Shown here in pieces: positions 58,598 to 64,000 of a stretch of DNA of 64,000 nucleotides. The stretch spans positions 49,080 through 113,079 of the forward strand of contig CASFPX010000010.1 of assembly GCA_949296915.1 (NCBI GenBank), given 5' to 3'. The notes under the pieces are model-generated. The model was not told where the DNA came from, did no database searches, and saw only the letters and a list, made by a program, of their open reading frames with translations. A program made the translations under genes and the position numbers. Position 1 is the stretch's first letter. The number at the start of each line of letters is the position of its first letter. Source of the DNA: Onthovicinus sp900555545. GTDB lineage: Bacteria; Bacillota; Clostridia; Oscillospirales; Acutalibacteraceae.

Positions 58598-59920
58598 TTA
58601 AATCTCAAACTCCGCAAACGATGCCTCCCCCGCCTGTTCATCCAGCGGCGTTTTGGCATATGCAAACTGCTCCGACTGGAGGAGGTCTGCCACTTGGATC
58701 CCCGGGTTCTGACACACGATGTCGAGCAGTTCGATAAAGTCCCGGATCACCTCGCGCGGCGTAATGTGCGTGTCCGCGCCGATCCTGCCGAACTCAATCT
58801 TGATAAATGTCACCAGATCCTCCTGGGTCAAAACCGGCGTATAGCCGAACAGCCCCGCATGGATCTCCGCCAGCTTTTCGATGAGAACCAGCATCTCCTC
58901 ATTTGTCAGCGGGGAGAGGCGGATGACTGGGGCCAGCATATCCTGATACTCCTCACGGCCAAAGTGGCCCTCCGCCAGCCGCGAACGCAGCGCCTCGTAG
59001 CTATACACGCCGCGCCGCCGGTCCTCAATACACTGCGGCGTACCGCTCATGATAATCCCCAAGTGCTGCGCCTTGCCCTGAAGGGTGTCGTTGTACATGG
59101 TGAGGATCTTTTCATAGTTATACTGGCGTGTGATACTGTTGGGGATTTTATAAATATTGACCAGCTCGTCAATCAGGATCATCAGACCGCTGTACCCAGC
59201 CTTTTTCAGGAAGAGGGCGAACAGCTTGAGGTACTCATACCAATCATCATCCGTGATGACGATATTGACACCCAGCTCCGAGCGCGCCTCCGTCTTGTTG
59301 ACGTATTCTCCGCGGAACCACTTGACCACCTTGGCCTTGGTTTCGTCGTCGCCGTCGATATAGGACCGGTAATACAGTGTTAGCAGTCGGGCAAAGTCGA
59401 AGCCGTGCACCAGTTCGCTGAGCGACTGCATGACCGCATAGATCCGCTTTTCCACCAGCGCGGCAAAGGCCGGATCGTCCGGCGTCAAGTCACTCTGCGC
59501 CGCAGCCTCACTCTGAACATTGCTGATCCACCGGTCCAGAATCAGTGTGAGTGCGCCGCCCTCCGGCCGCGTCTTGGTGGACATATTGCGGATCAATTCC
59601 TTATAGGTGGCCAATCCCTGCCCCCGGGTACCCTGCAAGCGACGCTCCGGGGACAGATCGGCATCCACTACAACAAAGTTCCGATCCATCACGTAATTGC
59701 GGATGGTCTGGAGCAAAAAGCTCTTACCACTGCCGTACTTGCCCACAATAAACCGAAAGGACGCCCCGCCATCCGCGATAATGTCCACATCGTGCAGCAG
59801 GGCATTGATCTCCGCCTCCCGGCCGACGGTAATGTAGGGCAGCCCGATCCGCGGCACGACACCGCCTTTGAGCGAATTGATCACGGCGGATGCGATCCGC
59901 TTAGGTATTTTCACAGGCAA
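58598..59920 (-). CDS. sngB: DUF2791-type P-loop ATPase, SngB of a Shango-type system
   Basis: 440 residues. Walker A FIVGKYGSGKS (58-68), Walker B GLMILIDELVNIY, and sensor-like IIMSGTPQCIEDRRRGVYSY typical of the BREX-like/DUF2791 ATPase group. Residues about 230-260 precede an arginine-rich region. The start overlaps the TerB-like gene by 20 bases, indicating tight co-expression. In the Shango set the ATPase is one of three required proteins; mechanism not fully known. Confidence 0.8.
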   Translation of the reverse strand: MPVKIPKRIASAVINSLKGGVVPRIGLPYITVGREAEINALLHDVDIIADGGASFRFIVGKYGSGKSFLLQTIRNYVMDRNFVVVDADLSPERRLQGTRGQGLATYKELIRNMSTKTRPEGGALTLILDRWISNVQSEAAAQSDLTPDDPAFAALVEKRIYAVMQSLSELVHGFDFARLLTLYYRSYIDGDDETKAKVVKWFRGEYVNKTEARSELGVNIVITDDDWYEYLKLFALFLKKAGYSGLMILIDELVNIYKIPNSITRQYNYEKILTMYNDTLQGKAQHLGIIMSGTPQCIEDRRRGVYSYEALRSRLAEGHFGREEYQDMLAPVIRLSPLTNEEMLVLIEKLAEIHAGLFGYTPVLTQEDLVTFIKIEFGRIGADTHITPREVIRDFIELLDIVCQNPGIQVADLLQSEQFAYAKTPLDEQAGEASFAEFEI

Positions 59921-61412
59921 TCATTCCTTTCAAATCCTCAATATAGTCCTCTATCAGTTCCGGCTGGTCTCCATCAAACAGGAGAACGGTATCGCCAAAC
60001 TGGTCAAACAGCTTTTCATTGATGGCATCCACCACCACGGATGCCATCGCCCCCGCCGCGTGCAGGGGGACATGATAGTCCTCCGTTCCGTAGAGCAGCG
60101 CCCGCAGGAATCGGCGCTCCAACGCCGTAAGATCCCACGAGTCTCCTGGCGGTTCCTCGGTTGAGGGGATCGCTGGCGGCTCTCGGCGGACGGTGAGCTC
60201 CTCTATTTCCTCCTCCACAATCAGCTTGTCGCGGATGATCTCCGCCGACTGTCGGATATTTTGCAGCTTGGACAGGTCAATCTCTATCCTGGGCGCTGCC
60301 TCTCGACGGCGCTGCTCCAGCCGCTGGGCAATCGCCTTATCGATGATCCCCTGCAAAACTTTTGTCACGCTCTCCTCTTTCAGCGGAGCAGTAAAACCAT
60401 ACGCCCGGCGCATCCGGCAATCCACCGCGCGGAGCATCGCACCAAGTTCCTTACTACGGCTGCGGCTGCCATAATATTTTTCACAAAACCATGCGTCATC
60501 CTTACAGGTGTAACGGTGGATCTCGTTGAAAGCATAGGTGTAGTCTTTGTATCTCCGCCGGTCATAGAATACGGCGGACTGAAACATGCGGTACGGGCAG
60601 GAGATCCTGCGGCCGAATAATTTTTCCAACAGGGTTTTCTGCCGGTTTTTCTCACAGTAATCCGACCAAGCTGTAAACACCGCAACTGCGACCTTGCACA
60701 CCTCCGCCGGGTACTGCTTGTAAAATTTTGAATGCTCTATCCGGTAGGAGGAAAGCGCCATCAATGCGTTGAAAATTTCACTTTCCTCACGGTCCGCTGC
60801 ATGTAGGAGAATCAGCAGATTTTCATCAAAGGAAGCATCCGCAAATCGGGAGACCAGTCCGGAATCAAGGCCGTAATAGGCCACATAGTCGCCCAACCAC
60901 TGTCGGACATAGCGGTCCAGACGCGGATCCAACGCCCGGTACTGCTGCCAGAAAAGATAGAGTGTGTCAAACCCCTCCTCCGGCGAATGTACGCCAATCT
61001 GGTTGAGCAGCTCATAAATATACAAGAACACAAAGGAGAGCGACGTCTTTTCAATCCGACCGCGCCGGACTGCTGTCCGCCAGGTAAAATACCCCCGCAG
61101 CTGATCGTCATACATCGTATGATAGGTGGGATAGTACCGCATGAACTCTCCACGGTAGGGGCAGTCGTCCTCAAAATTCTCCATCAACTTCCCCTGCTGA
61201 TAGAAGAGCCACTCTGCGGGCTGACTGAACGCCTCCCGGCTAATGGCGATTTTTTTCATTTGGCGGTACTCGGGCGGCAGGTAATTGGCCATCTGGGCCG
61301 CCGTGTGGAGGATGGGTTCGTCACGGTAAATTTTCTCTTGAAAATTTTGCCCATTTTTCAGTTTTTTGTCCGCCAAGATCTGTTCTATCAACTGATGGAC
61401 TTTATTCACCAA
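59901..61412 (-). CDS. sngA: TerB N/C-domain protein, SngA of a Shango-type system
   Basis: 503 residues. The N-terminal TerB-N-like part (FYQQGKLMENFEDDCPYRGEF, YPTYHTMYDDQLRGYFTWRT, SFVFLYIYELLNQIG) is the conserved TerB-N pattern. The C-terminal part (WDLTALERRFLRALLYGTED and LFDQFGDTVLLFDGDQPELI) is TerB-C-like. First gene of the three-gene operon. Cytoplasmic; probably a regulator or scaffold of the ATPase-helicase pair. The name refers to the known TerB-ATPase-helicase composition of Shango. Confidence 0.8.
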   Translation of the reverse strand: MVNKVHQLIEQILADKKLKNGQNFQEKIYRDEPILHTAAQMANYLPPEYRQMKKIAISREAFSQPAEWLFYQQGKLMENFEDDCPYRGEFMRYYPTYHTMYDDQLRGYFTWRTAVRRGRIEKTSLSFVFLYIYELLNQIGVHSPEEGFDTLYLFWQQYRALDPRLDRYVRQWLGDYVAYYGLDSGLVSRFADASFDENLLILLHAADREESEIFNALMALSSYRIEHSKFYKQYPAEVCKVAVAVFTAWSDYCEKNRQKTLLEKLFGRRISCPYRMFQSAVFYDRRRYKDYTYAFNEIHRYTCKDDAWFCEKYYGSRSRSKELGAMLRAVDCRMRRAYGFTAPLKEESVTKVLQGIIDKAIAQRLEQRRREAAPRIEIDLSKLQNIRQSAEIIRDKLIVEEEIEELTVRREPPAIPSTEEPPGDSWDLTALERRFLRALLYGTEDYHVPLHAAGAMASVVVDAINEKLFDQFGDTVLLFDGDQPELIEDYIEDLKGMIACENT

Positions 61413-61531
61413 CGCGCCTCCTCACGCCTTTTTTCTACTGTAATTATACCAATCTTCGTGTCGGTTTACAAGAGATTTCGCCATTTTTTCGAACATTTGC
61501 TCGAGATTGTGCACTTAATAGGCAGACAAAA

Positions 61532-61556
61532 GACGGGGCGTACCATACGCCCCGTC
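61532..61556 (-). terminator. Terminator of the M28 peptidase gene
   Basis: A perfect 11-pair stem GACGGGGCGTA/TACGCCCCGTC with loop cca and TTTTG on the minus strand. Confidence 0.85.
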
Positions 61557-61570
61557 CAACGATTTATCTT

Positions 61571-62908
61571 TTATTTTTTCTGCGGGCCATTAAAACCGTT
61601 TACCTGCTGGAACTGATCGATTTTTTCAATCACGCGCAGCAGCACGTCAAATCCTGTGCCGACTGTCTCCATCTCGAAGCGCTCCGGATGGTCGCGCCAT
61701 GTGTGATAATAGTAAGCCAGCATCGGGTTTTGAGCGGCAAACGTCACGGACTTGATGCCCGCGCGGGTCATCGGCGTACTGTCACAGCCGCCGACTGGAT
61801 TATGGATGCATCCATTTGTCTTGCTCTCGATCCCGAGCTCCTCAAATGCCTCTTTAAACATCTTCTCCAGATCTGTATCAAAGCGACAGAACTGCCAGTC
61901 ATCCTTGATGACCACTTCAAAGTATTCCTTATCCGCAATGGAATCGACGTTCAGGTTCCAGCAGTTCTCCAGCATCGGCTCGCCCTTATGTTCACGTGTA
62001 AACGCCATGGAACCGCGCAGGCCAGCCTCCTCGGAACCACAGTTGAGGTCAATAATACGGCAGTTTTTGGGCATCTTCTCCGGGTGCTCCTTAAAGTACC
62101 GAATCACCTCGTAGCTGAGCGCACAGCCTGTGGCGTTGTCCATTGCGCCGGGGGAGGCGTTACGGCTCTTGGGATCGCCCCACATGACCAGGAAAGAGCT
62201 GCCAATCGCCGTGAGCACCGGCAGGAAAAAGAGGATATACTGGAAGATAGCAAACCCCTGGGATGCGAGCAACTGGGCCGCCCACATTGCGCCAAAATAG
62301 TACCCGCTGTAAAGAACCGCCATAAAGACTGAAATGGCGGAAAGGATGATAAAGCAGACCGCAGCAATGGCCGTCTTGGCATATGCGGCGATCAGACCGA
62401 GCACCGGGTTCTTTTTAAACCAGTAGAGGTTCGCGGAGTGCTTCCAGTTCCAGCTCGTATCCGTATGGCCGGAGAGGACGATTGTGTAATCATACTTGCC
62501 ATCCGGCGGAGTCAGCTCCCCGTACACGTTCTGGGAGATCTCCTGCTTAAAGAACATATCGAACCACGGCTTATAGAGAAATACCCCGAAAACAATCCAG
62601 ATCCAGCAGAATACGGCTGCAAACGCCAGACCGAACCAGATCTGATTGATCCCCATGGCCAGGTAAAACAGCGCGCTGAAAATAATTCCAAGCCAGCCGA
62701 TATAGCCGAGCCCCCCGATGGAAGACCGCGGTGAGACCTCAAATTCCTCTTTGACCGGTTTGATCCCGATGGAGCGCAGCTTCTCACCCATGTAATCAGC
62801 GTATTGTTTCTCGCCGTCAGAACCGGGAAGCCTTGGTCCGATCTTTTGGGAGGCGTGCTTGACAATATCGTACGCCTCCTCGGCATATTTTCGATTTTCT
62901 TCCCTCAT
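61571..62908 (-). CDS. M28-family zinc peptidase with internal membrane segments
   Basis: 445 residues. Metal-ligand positions of M28: VLSGHTDTSW (His/Asp), PGAMDNATGCALSYEVI (bridging Asp), NCGSEEAGLRGSMAF (catalytic Glu pair), and later GGCDSTPMTRAG and YYYHTWRD (His). Two clusters of membrane helices interrupt the fold (residues about 70-115 and 165-240), an uncommon arrangement that would tether the peptidase. Probably an aminopeptidase; substrate unknown. Start ATG 62908, AAAGGG upstream. Confidence 0.85.
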   Translation of the reverse strand: MREENRKYAEEAYDIVKHASQKIGPRLPGSDGEKQYADYMGEKLRSIGIKPVKEEFEVSPRSSIGGLGYIGWLGIIFSALFYLAMGINQIWFGLAFAAVFCWIWIVFGVFLYKPWFDMFFKQEISQNVYGELTPPDGKYDYTIVLSGHTDTSWNWKHSANLYWFKKNPVLGLIAAYAKTAIAAVCFIILSAISVFMAVLYSGYYFGAMWAAQLLASQGFAIFQYILFFLPVLTAIGSSFLVMWGDPKSRNASPGAMDNATGCALSYEVIRYFKEHPEKMPKNCRIIDLNCGSEEAGLRGSMAFTREHKGEPMLENCWNLNVDSIADKEYFEVVIKDDWQFCRFDTDLEKMFKEAFEELGIESKTNGCIHNPVGGCDSTPMTRAGIKSVTFAAQNPMLAYYYHTWRDHPERFEMETVGTGFDVLLRVIEKIDQFQQVNGFNGPQKK

Positions 62909-62994
62909 CGATATCCCTTTCCCTTCTTAAGTTTAATTTGTTAAGGAATTATTCACAAATATTTTATCATGGACGGGGCTCACTGTCAAACAAA

Positions 62995-63162
62995 TTACAA
63001 AAAACTCTTTAAATTTATTGCAGATCTTCCCAACATGAGCTGATCACATACTCGGAGAGGGGGATATGCTTCCCTCTCCGGCATGCTCTGCTTGTATCCG
63101 TAGTGCGGACATACTGTTAATCCATCCTCATATTCTTTCATACAGCCCATGCAGCGTGTCAT
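62995..63162 (-). pseudogene. N-terminal remnant of a zinc-ribbon Ser/Thr protein kinase gene
   Basis: 55 codons starting MTRCMGCMKEYEDGLTVCPH with AAAGGAAG upstream, then PEREAYPPLRVCDQLMLGR. This resembles the start of clostridial kinases that begin CMxCMxxY...CPHCGY and continue AYxLxPGTxLxxRY. The fourth zinc cysteine is Tyr here (CPHYGY), and the frame ends before the kinase domain. I infer a decayed fragment. Confidence 0.5.
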
Positions 63163-63461
63163 TTCTTTTCTTCCTTTCCATGTTAAAACGTGATCCGTTT
63201 GCGCTATGTATTCCAGACGATTTCAACAGGACAGTCTATTCCATGCAAGAGCGCACTCTATCCAGATGATGCAGAAGTCCTCTCCTGGTATGTATATAGT
63301 TTGGTTGGATGTCCAACCAGCAAACACATCATAACGCGCACAAGTCGTCTAACTTTTGGACTGCATATCAGGTGATCAGATGACGGATAAAAATTTCTTA
63401 TTTTCATCGTTCTATTGACAGGTAGCACACGAAAGCCGGAAAATTTTAAAGGTTCTACAAT
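63163..63461. other. Intergenic region, no gene seen
   Basis: Holds no convincing open frame, repeat or promoter that I can support. Confidence 0.4.
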
Positions 63462-63491
63462 AAAAAGCCTTGATCTAATAAGATCAAGGCT
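63462..63491 (-). terminator. Terminator of the rRNA/tRNA transcript
   Basis: AGCCTTGATCT/AGATCAAGGCT with a four-base loop, then TTTTTATTG on the minus strand. Confidence 0.9.
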
Positions 63492-63496
63492 AAAAG

Positions 63497-63572
63497 TGGC
63501 TCCCCCTGTTGGACTCGAACCAACGACCCTGCGGTTAACAGCCGCATGCTCTACCGACTGAGCTAAGGAGGA
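63497..63572 (-). tRNA. tRNA-Asn (anticodon GUU)
   Basis: 76 bases with CCA. Acceptor TCCTCCT/AGGGGGA, D-arm AGCTCAGTCGGTAGAGC, anticodon loop CTGTTAA, T-arm GGTTCGAGTCC. Confidence 0.97.
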
Positions 63573-63621
63573 ATATTGTACACTGCAAATGCAGTGCCAA
63601 CACCATGCAACAGCATGTAAG

Positions 63622-63697
63622 TGGTGACCCGTAGCGGATTCGAACCGCTGTTGCCGGCGTGAGAGGCCGGAGTCTTAGGCCACTTGACCAACGGGCC
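63622..63697 (-). tRNA. tRNA-Glu (anticodon CUC)
   Basis: 76 bases with CCA. Acceptor GGCCCGT/ACGGGTC, anticodon loop CTCTCAC, T-arm GGTTCGAATCC. The CUC anticodon is a minor isoacceptor in many Firmicutes. Confidence 0.95.
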
Positions 63698-63771
63698 GAA
63701 TAAAGGCTTCTGCCTAATTCTATCATCAAAGCAACTATAAGTCAATACCAAACAGCTGCTATTGATATCAG

Positions 63772-63847
63772 TGGTACACCATCACGGGCTCGAACCGTGG
63801 ACACCCTGATTAAGAGTCAGGTGCTCTACCAACTGAGCTAATGGTGC
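63772..63847 (-). tRNA. tRNA-Lys (anticodon CUU)
   Basis: 76 bases with CCA. Acceptor GCACCAT/ATGGTGT, anticodon loop CTCTTAA, T-arm GGTTCGAGCCC. Confidence 0.96.
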
Positions 63848-63951
63848 ATATTTAAGATCATACCTCAAAAACCGAACAAAGGAAGCGAATCAACCAAAGT
63901 GTCAATCTTGTTGACAAAAGATCGTAGTACAATCAGTAACCAAAGCTTTTT

Positions 63952-64000
63952 GGTCAAGCCCTCGACCTATTAGTATCACACGGCTACACACATTACTGCG
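63952..64000 (-). rRNA. 23S rRNA, 3' end only
   Basis: On the minus strand the sequence ends GATACTAATAGGTCGAGGGC and TTGACC, the conserved 3' terminus of bacterial 23S rRNA. The gene runs out of the right edge. The tRNA-Lys begins about 104 bases downstream, without a 5S gene between. Confidence 0.93.

Overview
The window is chromosomal DNA of a spore-forming anaerobic Clostridia, most likely an Oscillospirales-type gut bacterium. The basis is the cotJ spore-coat operon, a Rex-controlled adhE, bioY under a BirA-type operator, split transketolase genes, an agr quorum-sensing operon, FIVAR-rich surface proteins and the general protein flavour. Species is not determined. Host genes are moderately GC-rich; one inserted element (44.9-52.8 kb) is clearly AT-rich.

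Layout. 0-10 kb: an M16 peptidase cut by the left edge, bioY, then a minus-strand operon that runs SCP2-like protein, class III aminotransferase, transketolase N and C halves, a second SCP2-like protein, TetR regulator, and NTP pyrophosphatase-like protein. It is followed by an OGG-family DNA glycosylase. 10-19 kb: two very large secreted proteins, one with about 12 FIVAR repeats and one with a degenerate metallophosphoesterase domain. 19-32.5 kb: housekeeping and small genes (asparaginase, a decayed secreted-protein gene, ylmH, a P-loop ATPase, PadR, alpha-L-fucosidase, adhE, an APH-like kinase, a methyltransferase, tRNA-Leu).

32.6-53.2 kb is the most striking part. The cotJABC operon is present, but cotJC (spore-coat manganese catalase) is split into three in-frame pieces: 33113-33208, 44845-44943 and 52781-53188. 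Two independent serine-recombinase elements separate them. Element 1 (about 11.6 kb) is a prophage reduced to tail and holin genes plus its integrase. Element 2 (about 7.8 kb, AT-rich) is a mobilizable element with a coupling protein, a replication-relaxation protein, an M48 peptidase, a regulator, and both a large serine and a tyrosine recombinase. Joining the outer halves restores a 200-residue CotJC with all expected Mn ligands. Joining the inner halves gives two highly symmetric attP sites. This is the architecture of a double skin-like, possibly sporulation-controlled gene rearrangement.

53.2-64 kb: an agr operon (agrA, agrC, agrB, agrD), a three-gene cluster matching the Shango anti-phage system (TerB-like protein, ATPase, Lhr-like helicase), a membrane-bound M28 peptidase, a kinase-gene remnant, three tRNA genes (Asn, Glu, Lys) and the 3' end of a 23S rRNA gene running out of the right edge.
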